Source: an uncultured Lachnospiraceae bacterium
Lineage (GTDB): Bacteria; Bacillota; Clostridia; Lachnospirales; Lachnospiraceae
Direction of reading: 5' to 3'
Length of the DNA: 64,000 nucleotides
NCBI GenBank assembly: GCA_959022495.1
Contig: CAUEYX010000003.1
Location: 166,289 to 230,288, forward strand
Part shown: positions 24,711 through 34,170 of the stretch, piece by piece
Numbering within the stretch: position 1 is the stretch's first letter
Layout: every line of letters begins with the position of its first letter
Position numbers and translations under genes: made by a program
Notes under the pieces: generated by a model
The model's input: only the letters and a program-made list of their open reading frames with translations
What the model was told of the DNA's origin: nothing
Databases searched by the model: none

Positions 24711-27059
24711 ATGGACAACGAGATAAAAAGCCTGCCCATGGTCGCCCTGAGGGGTATGACCATCATGCCGGGCATGGTCGTACATTTTGATGTGAGCCGG
24801 GAGCGGTCTATCGCTGCCGTTCAGGAAGCGATGGTGGAAGAGCAGAAGATATTCCTCACCGCCCAGAAATCCATTGATACGGAGGAGCCGGGGGCAGAAG
24901 ATGTATACGAGATCGGGACAGTGGGCACGGTGAGGCAGATCATCAAACTGCCGAAACAGATTGTGCGGGTGCTTGTCTCGGGCGAACAGAGAGGACGTCT
25001 GCGGGAGATCAAATTCTCTGACCCGTATCTGCGGGCTGAAGTAGAAGTGATCGCGGAGTCAGACGGGACGATGCCGGAGGATGCCAACAGTGAGGCGATG
25101 GAGCGGAGCCTGAAGGATATGCTTGTAGAATACGCATCCAAGAATGGGAAGATGTCCAAAGAAGCCACTGCCCAGCTTCTGGAAATCAAAGGGCTACGGA
25201 AACTGGTGGACGAGATCGCGGCAAATATCCCACTCTATTATACGGATCAGCAGGAGATCCTGAATGAGACTGAACTTGGAAAAAGATATGAGAAACTTGC
25301 TTTTAAGCTGGTGAACGAAGTCCAGATTATGAACATTAAGGAGGAGATCCAGCACAAGGTAAAGGAGCGGGTGGATAAACATCAGAGAGAATATATTCTC
25401 AGGGAGCAGTTAAAACTGATAAGAGAAGAACTGGGCGAAGATTCTACGGTGTCGGACGCGGAGGAATTTGAGGAGGCTTTAAAGAAACTGAAGGCTCCAA
25501 AGGAAGTCAGAGAGAAACTGAAGAAGGAGATCAACCGGTTTAAAAGCTCCATCAATTCTCCGGCAGAGAGCGGGGTGATCCGCACTTACATTGAGACTCT
25601 TCTGGAGATGCCGTGGGATAAGGCATCGAAAGATAACCAGGATCTTGCCTATGCAGAGCAGGTACTGGAGGAAGACCATTATGGACTGGAACAGGTGAAG
25701 GAGCGCATCCTGGAATTCCTTGCCGTGCGCACGCTGACACAGAAAGGGGACAGCCCGATCCTCTGCCTCGCAGGTCCTCCGGGAACAGGCAAGACCTCTA
25801 TAGCAAAGTCCCTGGCCCGGGCGCTGAAGAAGCCCTATGTCCGTATTTCTCTGGGCGGGGTGCGGGATGAGGCGGAGATCCGCGGGCACAGAAAGACCTA
25901 TGTGGGCGCGATGCCCGGACGGATTGCCAACGGGCTCCGCACCGCAGGCGTGAAGAATCCGGTCATGCTGCTGGATGAGATTGACAAAGTGAGCACGGAC
26001 TATAAGGGGGATACCTTTTCCGCGCTTCTGGAAGTACTGGACAGCGAACAGAACAGCAGATTCAGGGATCATTATCTGGAAGTTCCGCTGGATCTCTCGG
26101 AAGTCATGTTTATCACGACGGCAAACACCCTTCAGACGATTCCGCGGCCCCTTCTTGACCGGATGGAAATCATTGAGATCAGCAGTTATACGGACAATGA
26201 GAAGCTGCACATCGCCATGGAGCATCTGATTCCCAAGCAGCTTGAAAAGCACGGGCTGACCGGGGAACAGCTCTCCTTCAGCAGGCATGCGGTGTGGAAA
26301 ATGGCCCATAATTATACAAAAGAAGCGGGAGTAAGGCAGCTTGAGCGGGAGATCGGAAATGTCTGCAGAAAAGCGGCCAAAGAGATCCTGACCACAGACC
26401 GGAAGAAAATCGTGGTCACAGACCGGAATATCCGCCGGTTCCTGGGAAAAGAAAAATATACGTATCAGATGGCAAATCCGGCGCCTGCGGTCGGTATCGT
26501 GCGCGGCCTTGCCTGGACGAGCGTGGGCGGGGATACGCTGCAGATCGAGGTAAACGTGATGCCGGGAAGCGGTGAACTTCTGCTCACCGGACAGCTGGGG
26601 GATGTGATGAAGGAGTCCGCGCAGGCCGGGATCAGCTATATTCGGTCTGTGAGCGGAAGATATGGGATCGCGGAGGACTTCTTTGAGAAGCATGATATCC
26701 ATGTACATATTCCGGAGGGAGCCGTGCCAAAGGACGGACCGTCTGCCGGCATTACCATGGCAGCGGCAATGCTCTCCGCAATAACGGAGAAAAAGGTCCG
26801 CGCGGATCTGGCTATGACCGGAGAGATCACGCTGAGGGGAAGAGTTCTTCCCATCGGCGGACTGAAGGAAAAACTGCTGGCGGCAAAGAGCGCGGGCATA
26901 AAAACAGTGCTCATCCCCCGGGAAAACAGGGTCGATGCAGAAGAGCTTTCCTCAGAAATAACAAAAGGAATGGAGATCATCCCTGTAGAAAATATGGAGC
27001 AGGTACTGGAACACGCTCTGGCCGATACGCCGGAAATCACAGAGGAAACCGCGGAATAA
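24711..27059 (+). CDS. lon: Lon protease
   Basis: A 782-residue AAA+ serine protease that degrades misfolded and regulatory proteins. Domains: N-terminal substrate-binding LAN domain (about 8-200, SLPMVALRGMTIMPGMVVHFDV), a helical linker, AAA+ module with Walker A GPPGTGKTS (about 355-363), VRDEAEIRGHRKTYVGAMPG and Walker B MLLDEIDK, then the protease domain with catalytic Ser678 in KDGPSAGIT and Lys722 in GGLKEK, the usual dyad. Cytosolic. ATG at 24711 follows AGGAGGAAAGAAT. It ends 25 bases before ysxC. Upstream there is a small AGTCC/GGACT hairpin but no CIRCE or CtsR box was recognised. Confidence 0.98.
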   Translation: MDNEIKSLPMVALRGMTIMPGMVVHFDVSRERSIAAVQEAMVEEQKIFLTAQKSIDTEEPGAEDVYEIGTVGTVRQIIKLPKQIVRVLVSGEQRGRLREIKFSDPYLRAEVEVIAESDGTMPEDANSEAMERSLKDMLVEYASKNGKMSKEATAQLLEIKGLRKLVDEIAANIPLYYTDQQEILNETELGKRYEKLAFKLVNEVQIMNIKEEIQHKVKERVDKHQREYILREQLKLIREELGEDSTVSDAEEFEEALKKLKAPKEVREKLKKEINRFKSSINSPAESGVIRTYIETLLEMPWDKASKDNQDLAYAEQVLEEDHYGLEQVKERILEFLAVRTLTQKGDSPILCLAGPPGTGKTSIAKSLARALKKPYVRISLGGVRDEAEIRGHRKTYVGAMPGRIANGLRTAGVKNPVMLLDEIDKVSTDYKGDTFSALLEVLDSEQNSRFRDHYLEVPLDLSEVMFITTANTLQTIPRPLLDRMEIIEISSYTDNEKLHIAMEHLIPKQLEKHGLTGEQLSFSRHAVWKMAHNYTKEAGVRQLEREIGNVCRKAAKEILTTDRKKIVVTDRNIRRFLGKEKYTYQMANPAPAVGIVRGLAWTSVGGDTLQIEVNVMPGSGELLLTGQLGDVMKESAQAGISYIRSVSGRYGIAEDFFEKHDIHVHIPEGAVPKDGPSAGITMAAAMLSAITEKKVRADLAMTGEITLRGRVLPIGGLKEKLLAAKSAGIKTVLIPRENRVDAEELSSEITKGMEIIPVENMEQVLEHALADTPEITEETAE

Positions 27060-27084
27060 AGCAGAACCGCGGCAGGAGGAAGAT

Positions 27085-27675
27085 ATGGTAATCAAAAATA
27101 TAAATCTGGAGACCGTGTGCGGGATCACGAGCAGCCTGCCGGACAATGACAAGCCGGAAGTGGCGTTTGCCGGCAAGTCCAATGTGGGGAAATCATCACT
27201 GATCAACGCGCTTATGAACCGGAAATCCTACGCGCGTATTTCCGCCACTCCGGGAAAGACTCAGACCATCAATTTTTATAATATCAATGACAGCCTGTAT
27301 CTGGTAGACCTTCCGGGGTACGGCTATGCCAGGGTATCCGAGAAGGAAAAAGAGCAGTGGGGAAAGATGATTGAGCGGTATCTGCACGGCTCTGCCCAGC
27401 TAAAGGCGGTGTTCCTTCTCATTGATATCCGCCATGATCCGTCGGCAAATGACCGGATGATGTACAAGTGGATTGTGGACCAGGGGTATGAGCCAGTCAT
27501 CATTGCTACAAAATTAGATAAAATAAAGCGCAGCCAGGTGCAGAAACATGTTAAAATGTTAAAGGAAGGACTGGATCTGGTGCCCGGAACAAAAGTGATC
27601 CCGTTTTCTTCCCAGACAAAGCAGGGAAGGGAAGAGATCTGGGAGCTGATCGAGACAGAGTGCGCGCAGGACTGA
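27085..27675 (+). CDS. ysxC: Ribosome biogenesis GTP-binding protein YsxC/EngB
   Basis: A 196-residue GTPase needed for assembly of the 50S ribosomal subunit. G motifs: G1 GKSNVGKSS (about 32-40), G2 ISATPGKTQ, G3 DLPGYGYA, G4 ATKLDKIK, and G5 near PFSSQTKQG. It follows lon by 25 bases, the conserved lon-ysxC order of Firmicutes. Ribosome site GGCAGGAGGAAGAT before the ATG. Confidence 0.97.
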   Translation: MVIKNINLETVCGITSSLPDNDKPEVAFAGKSNVGKSSLINALMNRKSYARISATPGKTQTINFYNINDSLYLVDLPGYGYARVSEKEKEQWGKMIERYLHGSAQLKAVFLLIDIRHDPSANDRMMYKWIVDQGYEPVIIATKLDKIKRSQVQKHVKMLKEGLDLVPGTKVIPFSSQTKQGREEIWELIETECAQD

Positions 27676-27739
27676 TTCGGGATGACAGAGACTGGAAAAA
27701 GATAATTTAATTTTGGAAAATGGATTCAGGAGGATAAGG

Positions 27740-28876
27740 ATGGAAAAGGGACGTCCGTACTGGCTGGCGGCGGTGAGACTTTTATTCAGTATTCTCGCCA
27801 CAGCAGCATTCGTGGTGATTGGAATCAAGCTCATAGGTTTTCTTATGCCTTTTGTCATAGGATGGCTTATAGCGGCGATTGCGGCCCCGCTTGTGAACTG
27901 GCTGGAGAAAAGGCTTCGCATCGTGAAGAAGCTGGGGTCCGCGCTGATTGTAATTCTGGTGCTTGCCGCCATTGTACTGGTACTGTATTTCGGCATCAGC
28001 CGCCTGGCGGCGGAGCTGGGGGATCTGGCCAGGAATTTCCCGCAGATGTACGCCCAGCTTGAAGAAGGGCTGGGGCAGATCGGGGATACGCTGTCCGGCA
28101 TTTTTAAGCGTCTGCCGGAAGGGATTCAAACCAGCTGGAAGACGGTGGCGGAGAACCTGGACAGATATATGGGGGAACTTGTCTCCGGCATCAGTGAGCC
28201 CACAGTGAACGCTGCCGGCAATTTTGCCAGGAGGGTGCCCTATTACTTGATCTCCTTTATCGTGGCAGTCATGTCCGCGTACTTTTTTATCGTACAGAGA
28301 GAAGAAGTGTTAGGCTGGATGAAACGGACTGCCCCGGATGCGGTGCGCAAAAGAATGACCCTTGTTATGGATTATTTGAAATATGCTGTGGGGGGATACT
28401 TTAAGGCACAGTTTAAAATTATGGGAATTGTATTTCTGATCCTTCTTGTGGGGCTTGGATTTTTGAATACCGGATATTTTGTGCTGGTGGCGCTGCTGAT
28501 CGCGTTCCTGGATTTCCTGCCCTTTTTTGGGACCGGGACAGCGATGATCCCCTGGGCTGTATATGAATTCTTCATGGGGGACTATAAGACCACGGCAGCC
28601 CTTGCGGTGCTCTATGTGGTGACGCAGGTGGTCAGACAGCTCCTTCAGCCAAAGTTTGTGGGCGACAGCGTGGGGCTGAACCCGCTGGTGACGCTTCTGC
28701 TTTTGTATATCGGTTACCGGATGGGCGGGGTGCTGTGGATGATTCTCGCCGTTCCCATCGGAATGGTGCTGATTAATATGTGCCAGGCAGGGGCATTTGA
28801 TTATATTTTTGACGATGTGAAACTATTGGCAGGAGGCGTCCGCGCGCTGTGGGATGACCGCAAAAAAACGGGATGA
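27740..28876 (+). CDS. AI-2E family transporter
   Basis: A 378-residue integral membrane protein with about eight hydrophobic segments. Family features include the N-terminal paired helices (VVIGIKLIGFLMPFVIGWLIAAIAAPLVNWLEK), a cytosolic-looking helical insert (about 90-165), and the C-terminal core LLVGLGFLNTGYFVLVALLIAFLDFLPFFGTGTAMIPWAV and QPKFVGDSVGLNPLVTLLLLYIGYRMGG. Some members export autoinducer-2; others act as sodium/proton antiporters, so the substrate is open. The ATG at 27740 is chosen because AGGAGG lies six bases before it; a TTG at 27713 is also in frame but lacks a site. Confidence 0.93.
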   Translation: MEKGRPYWLAAVRLLFSILATAAFVVIGIKLIGFLMPFVIGWLIAAIAAPLVNWLEKRLRIVKKLGSALIVILVLAAIVLVLYFGISRLAAELGDLARNFPQMYAQLEEGLGQIGDTLSGIFKRLPEGIQTSWKTVAENLDRYMGELVSGISEPTVNAAGNFARRVPYYLISFIVAVMSAYFFIVQREEVLGWMKRTAPDAVRKRMTLVMDYLKYAVGGYFKAQFKIMGIVFLILLVGLGFLNTGYFVLVALLIAFLDFLPFFGTGTAMIPWAVYEFFMGDYKTTAALAVLYVVTQVVRQLLQPKFVGDSVGLNPLVTLLLLYIGYRMGGVLWMILAVPIGMVLINMCQAGAFDYIFDDVKLLAGGVRALWDDRKKTG

Positions 28877-28993
28877 CAAAGCGTGGAAGGTATGCTATCA
28901 TGAATGAGGAAGATCACTTCCGACCATAATAAAACAGCAGAGAAAAGACAGAAAGTCTGAAGAATCGAGAAATGAACAGGAGGTAGTACAGCA

Positions 28994-29155
28994 ATGAAAA
29001 AATATGTATGTGACGTATGCGGGTACATTTATGACGAGGCAGCTGGTGATCCGGATAACGGCATTGAGGCAGGCACTAAGTGGGAAGATGTACCGGAAGA
29101 TTTCCTCTGCCCGCTGTGTGGAGTAGGAAAGGATCAGTTTTCAGAAACTGAGTAG
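28994..29155 (+). CDS. Rubredoxin
   Basis: A 53-residue one-iron electron carrier, typical of anaerobes. The four cysteine ligands are in KYVCDVCGYIYDE (C6, C9) and FLCPLCGVGKDQF (C39, C42), and the conserved GDPDNGIEAGTKWEDVPEDF lies between them. It can pass electrons to oxygen- or peroxide-detoxifying enzymes such as rubrerythrin, none of which is in the window. The ATG is preceded by AGGAGGTAGTACAGCA. It is a single gene with its own terminator right after. Confidence 0.97.
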   Translation: MKKYVCDVCGYIYDEAAGDPDNGIEAGTKWEDVPEDFLCPLCGVGKDQFSETE

Positions 29156-29187
29156 AACCGGCTTTTTCAGAAAAGGATAAAAAGGTG

Positions 29188-29227
29188 CTGCCGTCCCAGA
29201 ACTATAAAATGGGGCGGCAGTGTTTTT
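29188..29227 (+). terminator. Terminator after rubredoxin
   Basis: CTGCCGTCCCA (29188-29198) pairs with TGGGGCGGCAG (29210-29220) with one G-T pair, followed by TGTTTTTG. Confidence 0.9.
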
Positions 29228-29266
29228 GTGCAGGAAAGAGTAAGAGAGAAAAAACGGGGGAAACAT

Positions 29267-29938
29267 ATGGAAAAGAAAAAAGAAAAATTCGCGTCAGACA
29301 CATCCGGAAGGAGCGCGTCCGACTGGGCAAAAGCACTGGTTATCCTGCTGATTGGGCTTACGGTGGCCCATCTGGGGGTGTCACTTTTTCTATTGTCAGA
29401 GCTGGGGACAGATACGTTCACGGTCTTTATCCAGGGTCTCTCCAGAGTGTTTGGCCTGACGGTGGGAACCATACACGTGATTGTACTCTGTATCCTGATG
29501 GCGGTGATGCTGGTGACGACAAAAGGATATGTGAAGCCGGGGACTGTGGTGTGCGCGTTCTGCGGAGGTCCGATCATTGATCTGTTTACCTGGATGCTGG
29601 GAGGCTGGATCAACGCCGAGGCGGGGATGCCCCTGCGGATTCTCAGCATGCTGGCAGGCTGTGTGATCCTGTCTGCAGGCATGTCCATTGTGATCAACAG
29701 CAATGCGGGGACCGGGCCCAATGACCTTGTGGCTGTCATTCTTTCGGATAAGATCGAACGCGTGCAGTTCCGATGGGTGAGAGTGGGCTGTGACCTGTTC
29801 TTCGTGGCGCTTGGATTTATCCTGGGCGGCACGGTGGGCGCCGGAACGGTCGTGGCGGTCTTTCTTACAGGTCCGCTGGTGCAGTTCTGGCTGCCGAGAA
29901 CGAAGAAGACAGTGCAGGCGGTGCTCCATGAGGAATAG
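29267..29938 (+). CDS. YczE/YyaS-like integral membrane protein
   Basis: A 223-residue membrane protein with five probable membrane segments (ALVILLIGLTVAHLGVSLFL, VGTIHVIVLCILMAVMLV, LRILSMLAGCVILSAGMSIV, LFFVALGFILGGTVGAGTVVAV). The motifs GTDTFTVFIQGLS and NAGTGPNDLVAVILSDK match the YczE/YyaS/YitT group, whose transport function is not settled. The ATG at 29267 follows a run of Gs (ACGGGGGAAACAT); the frame extends upstream to 29228 within the previous terminator and is less likely. It is followed at 113 bases by the COG2509 flavoprotein gene. Confidence 0.85.
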   Translation: MEKKKEKFASDTSGRSASDWAKALVILLIGLTVAHLGVSLFLLSELGTDTFTVFIQGLSRVFGLTVGTIHVIVLCILMAVMLVTTKGYVKPGTVVCAFCGGPIIDLFTWMLGGWINAEAGMPLRILSMLAGCVILSAGMSIVINSNAGTGPNDLVAVILSDKIERVQFRWVRVGCDLFFVALGFILGGTVGAGTVVAVFLTGPLVQFWLPRTKKTVQAVLHEE

Positions 29939-30051
29939 GAGACTGTAAATGGATGATGGATCGGCGAAAGGACAGGAAAGAGTCTGACAACCGGAGAGGA
30001 AAAAGAGACGGCAGAATGGGCAGAATGACCGGAAAAGAAAGGACGAAGACG

Positions 30052-31428
30052 ATGGAAAGATATGATGTGATTATAATCGGGGCAGGACCGGGCGGCATTT
30101 TCGCCGCCTATGAGCTGATGCAGAAAGCGCCGGATCTTAAGGTGGCGGTGTTTGAGTCGGGGAATCCGCTGGAACAGCGGAAATGCCCCATTGACGGAAA
30201 GAAGGTAAAGAGCTGCATCGGCTGCAGGACATGCGCAATTATGAGCGGTTTTGGCGGGGCTGGGGCGTTTTCTGACGGAAAGTACAATATTACCAATGAT
30301 TTTGGCGGGACCCTGTATGAGTATATCGGCAAGGAAACGGCTATTGACCTTATGCACTATGTGGATGAGATCAATGTGCGGTACGGCGGGGAAGGCACGA
30401 AGATGTATTCTACGGCAGGGACAAAATTTAAGAAACTCTGCATGCAGAATAAGCTGAAACTTTTAGATGCTTCTGTGCGCCACCTGGGCACGGACATCAA
30501 TTATGTTGTATTGGAAAATCTCTTCGAAGAGCTGAAGGAGAAAGTAAAATTTTATTTTCACTGTCATGTGGATGAGGTGGAAATCATTGACGGAGGCTAC
30601 CGGATCATCACGAAAGAAGGAGGGTTCGAATGCGGCCGGTGCATTATTTCCGTAGGGCGCAGCGGGAGCAAATGGATGGAACAGATCTGTGAGAGCCTGG
30701 ATATTCCGACCAAGTCGAACCGTGTGGACATCGGAGTGCGGGTGGAACTTCCGGCGGTTATTTTCTCCCATCTGACGGACGAGCTGTATGAGAGCAAGAT
30801 CGTATACCGCACGGAAAAGTTTGAGGATAAGGTGCGCACATTCTGCATGAATCCGTACGGCATTGTGGTCAACGAGAACACCAACGGCATTGTGACCGTG
30901 AACGGGCACAGCTATGAGGACCCGGAGAAGCAGACGGAAAACACGAATTTTGCCCTTTTGGTTGAGAAGCATTTTTCAGAGCCTTTTAAGGACAGCAACG
31001 GCTATGGCGAGAGTATTGCCCGCCTGTCCAATATGCTTGGGGGCGGAGTGCTGGTACAGCGTTTCGGGGATCTGATCCGGGGAAGAAGGAGTACCTGGGA
31101 CCGGATCGAGGAAGGGTTTGTGCGCCCCACGCTGGCCGCGGAGCCGGGGGATTTAAGCCTGGTGCTTCCAAAGCGGATTCTGGACGGGATTATTGAGATG
31201 GTTTACGCTCTTGACAAGATCTCGCCTGGAACAGCCAATGATGATACCCTGCTCTATGGGGTAGAAGTGAAATTCTACAACATGGAAGTGAAACTGGACG
31301 AGCGCCTTGAGACAAGGCACAGGGGGCTCTATGTGATCGGGGATGGAAGCGGCGTGACCCATTCCCTGTCCCACGCGTCCGCAAGCGGCGTGTATGTGGC
31401 AAGAGAGATCGCGGGGGAAGTGGGATAA
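30052..31428 (+). CDS. FAD-dependent dehydrogenase, COG2509 type
   Basis: A 458-residue flavoprotein with an N-terminal Rossmann FAD-binding motif YDVIIIGAGPGGIFAAYEL (residues 4-22) and the later VIGDGSGVTHSLSHASASG that binds FAD. The region CPIDGKKVKSCIGCRTCAIM followed by SGFGGAGAFSDGKYNI is a hallmark of the COG2509 group; its substrate is unknown. The four cysteines there might bind metal or act in redox chemistry (inference). The ATG at 30052 gives the canonical N-terminus; the frame upstream to 29953 encodes only charged low-complexity sequence. It lies 51 bases before the STAND NTPase gene. Confidence 0.92.
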   Translation: MERYDVIIIGAGPGGIFAAYELMQKAPDLKVAVFESGNPLEQRKCPIDGKKVKSCIGCRTCAIMSGFGGAGAFSDGKYNITNDFGGTLYEYIGKETAIDLMHYVDEINVRYGGEGTKMYSTAGTKFKKLCMQNKLKLLDASVRHLGTDINYVVLENLFEELKEKVKFYFHCHVDEVEIIDGGYRIITKEGGFECGRCIISVGRSGSKWMEQICESLDIPTKSNRVDIGVRVELPAVIFSHLTDELYESKIVYRTEKFEDKVRTFCMNPYGIVVNENTNGIVTVNGHSYEDPEKQTENTNFALLVEKHFSEPFKDSNGYGESIARLSNMLGGGVLVQRFGDLIRGRRSTWDRIEEGFVRPTLAAEPGDLSLVLPKRILDGIIEMVYALDKISPGTANDDTLLYGVEVKFYNMEVKLDERLETRHRGLYVIGDGSGVTHSLSHASASGVYVAREIAGEVG

Positions 31429-31479
31429 ACGATGAGGCAGAACCAGGGATGAGAAAAGAGGTCAGGCAGAGGAGAAGAG

Positions 31480-34170
31480 ATGATAGAAGAAGTTACCAGT
31501 GTTTTCGGAACGATGCTGGACGTTAAGGAATTTATTGTGAAAATAAAAGAAATAGTGAAGGCTGTCTATACAGACCAGCAGGATCTGGACCAGACCTTTA
31601 AGGAGTTTTTTAAGAAGGCTGTGGGGGAACTGGGAAATGACTGGTATGGGCTTTCGCCGTCTGATCTGCCTGAAGTGAGGGCCGCGCAGGCGGATGCCAG
31701 TCTGTCTGAGGGACCTCACTTTTGGTGGAAGTATGTTGAGGACCTGAAAGAGGAACTGCTGAGAGATGACCGAAGATCAGGGCAGGAGATATATGACCAC
31801 ATTGATAATCTGAGCGGATATTTCCAAGGCGAGCTGGAAAAGATTAGTGAGAAGCTCTGGGGAAAAGGAGAAATACCGGAGAATGACAGAGAGGGGCTCC
31901 AAATCATAGCCCGGTATCTGGATAGGAAAATCTGGGATCAGATGCTTCAAGATGAACCGGTAAAAAATCAGATTGAGATGAAGAAACTCTGTGATATCCA
32001 TACCCTGCTGCGACAGATTGCAGAGACAGTACAGCAGCTATCACATGAGTTCCGGAAACGATTGGAAGAAAAGCCCAAAAGGAAATGGAATTCCTGGGAA
32101 TTCTCCATACCTGGCGGCTATAAAGAATATGTAAAAGAAAAATTATACCGCCTGAAACGGATGGCAGATGCCCCCGGGGTGAACGCTGTTTTTATATATG
32201 GGGAGCACGGTATGGGAAAGACGGTGCTCGCGAAGCTGTATGCTGTTGAGAATTACAAGTCTCATGTGCTGTTCACAGAGTATAAAGGAAACTTTAAAAA
32301 TACGGTCGAATCGCTGTATGGCTATTTGTATGGGAAAGAATATGAGCCAAAAGACGGAAATTATGAAAAAAGCGCGTACCAGATGGCGCTGGAAGAGCTG
32401 AGAAGAGATCCGGTTCAAACAAGGAAGTGGCTTGTGGTCATTGATAATTTTAATAATGATGAAAGTGATGAGGAAGATCAGTACATACTTGAACTGCAGG
32501 GAGAAGAGTTCCAGGATCTTCTTAATACAGGTGTCCATATGCTGATAACAACGACAATCACAGCGGACATTGTCAGTCAGAAAGGAATGCACATGGAACC
32601 ATTGGAAGATATTAAAGACCTGTATGAACATAAGTCTGAAACAAAGATTACAGAGAAGGCAGAGGAAGTCATAAATTTAGTAAAAAAGAATACGCTTATT
32701 GTAACGTTGACCGCAGGGCTTGTTAAAAAGAATAAAGGAAATGAAGAGATTCTGGATCAATTGATAAACGCGTTTAAGGAAATGTCGATTCAGCAGATTC
32801 CAGACAGAATTTCAGATGAAGGCGGACGTGTGAAAGGAAAAGAAACACTTTATGAGCACATGAAGACCGTTTTTAATGCGGCTAAGATTCAGAATGTGAA
32901 CTGGATTGTGATGGAAAATGCCGCGCTTCTCCCCTTGTCCGGCATGAGCAGGGAGGAATTTCTGAAAAAAGTGAGCGGGCATAATGAAAAAATATCTGAG
33001 GCTGATATCAGAGAGGGGCTGGAGACACTGATTAATGAGTCGTGGATATCAGAAGAGAAGGAGGGGGATGAGAGCAGGATCTTTGTGCATCCGATGGTAA
33101 GAGAAATCGTAAATAAGGATGAGAGATTCTCCTTTGACGACTGCAGGACATACGGTAATAATCTGTTAAATCAGGCAAAAGAGGACAAGAAAGAAGACTA
33201 TTATAAATGTCTTGCCTATGCGGAGAACCTGTATGAAAACTGGAGGCGGTTTTCCAGGAAGAAACCAGTGCCATTTGAAATTATAGAGACCGGTTATGTA
33301 CTGACAGAGATCTACGAAGAGACAGGGACCTGCCTGGACCAGATATTCGAGCTTACGGAAAGGGTACTGGAGCTTGTCAAAGAGTGGAGCCCACAGAACC
33401 TGACAGATCAAATCCGCCGCTGCCGGATGATCAGCGGGAGCGCGTACAGCATGCTTCATACCGATACGGCTGACAGAGGGAAGAAAGCAGAGGAGTGTGA
33501 GCGCTGCAGAGAGGGGCTTTTGACAGCCGTCAGTGCACTGAGAAAGTGTACGATAAATGAGCTTGGGGAAGATGGGTACAATAAGTGGCTTACCCGGGCT
33601 CTCATTCACGGGAATATGGGCGCATATTACAGGGCTGCGGCCGCCCTTGGCAATGGGGAAGAGAGAGAACCGAGACTTTGCGCGGCGGTAAGGGAGCACC
33701 GCAGAGGGCTGAAGATCCGGGAAACATTAAAAGATCTTTACCCGGACAAGGCGGAAGAATTAGAAGGTTATCTCGCGACGGCCCATCACTGCATCGGAAG
33801 GGATCTCTTTGATATTGGAAAGTTCAAAGAAGCATTGGAAGAACATATGACGGCGGAGTTTCTGCGCAGAAACATCCTGCAGAACCAGGAGACCGGACAG
33901 CAGACAAAGTGGATTCAGAGCTGTGAAATGATCTGTGAGACAGTCCAGGCTATGTACCGAAAAGAAGACAGGGCCAGCCTGGAAGAACTGGATCGGAATC
34001 ATGAGTTTGAGGGCGGCAGTCTGGAAGCTTACTATCACCAGTGTTACCATTGCGCAAAGACGTATTACAAGAAGACAGGCAATCGGAAAGAGCTTCAAAA
34101 GCTCGCGAGAAATTACAAGGCGGTGAAACCATTTTTCAATGACAGGAATTGTGGGAGGACGGATGATTAA
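31480..34170 (+). CDS. STAND-type (NB-ARC-like) NTPase with helical C-terminal repeats
   Basis: An 896-residue cytosolic protein not recognised as a named family. Layout: a helical N-terminal region (1-200, charged, possible coiled coil, IHTLLRQIAETVQQLSHEFR), a P-loop NTPase with Walker A GEHGMGKT (241-248) preceded by NAVFIYG, Walker B WLVVIDNFNN (about 317-326), a sensor-like VHMLITTTIT (like the GxxxLLTTR of NB-ARC proteins) and a winged-helix-like region around NAALLPLSGMSREEFLKKVSG and FVHPMVREIV; then a long helical C-terminus (about 560-896) with TPR-like pairs. Such STAND proteins are sensor switches, several acting in phage defence or regulation. No obvious nuclease, protease or TIR effector is visible. 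The coding sequence is more AT-rich than its neighbours in the middle part. It overlaps the next gene by eight bases. Confidence 0.75.
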   Translation: MIEEVTSVFGTMLDVKEFIVKIKEIVKAVYTDQQDLDQTFKEFFKKAVGELGNDWYGLSPSDLPEVRAAQADASLSEGPHFWWKYVEDLKEELLRDDRRSGQEIYDHIDNLSGYFQGELEKISEKLWGKGEIPENDREGLQIIARYLDRKIWDQMLQDEPVKNQIEMKKLCDIHTLLRQIAETVQQLSHEFRKRLEEKPKRKWNSWEFSIPGGYKEYVKEKLYRLKRMADAPGVNAVFIYGEHGMGKTVLAKLYAVENYKSHVLFTEYKGNFKNTVESLYGYLYGKEYEPKDGNYEKSAYQMALEELRRDPVQTRKWLVVIDNFNNDESDEEDQYILELQGEEFQDLLNTGVHMLITTTITADIVSQKGMHMEPLEDIKDLYEHKSETKITEKAEEVINLVKKNTLIVTLTAGLVKKNKGNEEILDQLINAFKEMSIQQIPDRISDEGGRVKGKETLYEHMKTVFNAAKIQNVNWIVMENAALLPLSGMSREEFLKKVSGHNEKISEADIREGLETLINESWISEEKEGDESRIFVHPMVREIVNKDERFSFDDCRTYGNNLLNQAKEDKKEDYYKCLAYAENLYENWRRFSRKKPVPFEIIETGYVLTEIYEETGTCLDQIFELTERVLELVKEWSPQNLTDQIRRCRMISGSAYSMLHTDTADRGKKAEECERCREGLLTAVSALRKCTINELGEDGYNKWLTRALIHGNMGAYYRAAAALGNGEEREPRLCAAVREHRRGLKIRETLKDLYPDKAEELEGYLATAHHCIGRDLFDIGKFKEALEEHMTAEFLRRNILQNQETGQQTKWIQSCEMICETVQAMYRKEDRASLEELDRNHEFEGGSLEAYYHQCYHCAKTYYKKTGNRKELQKLARNYKAVKPFFNDRNCGRTDD

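Noticed and set aside
25479..26708. 409-codon antisense open frame within lon
   Set aside because: Low-complexity, no motifs, and fully within a conserved gene in the other direction.
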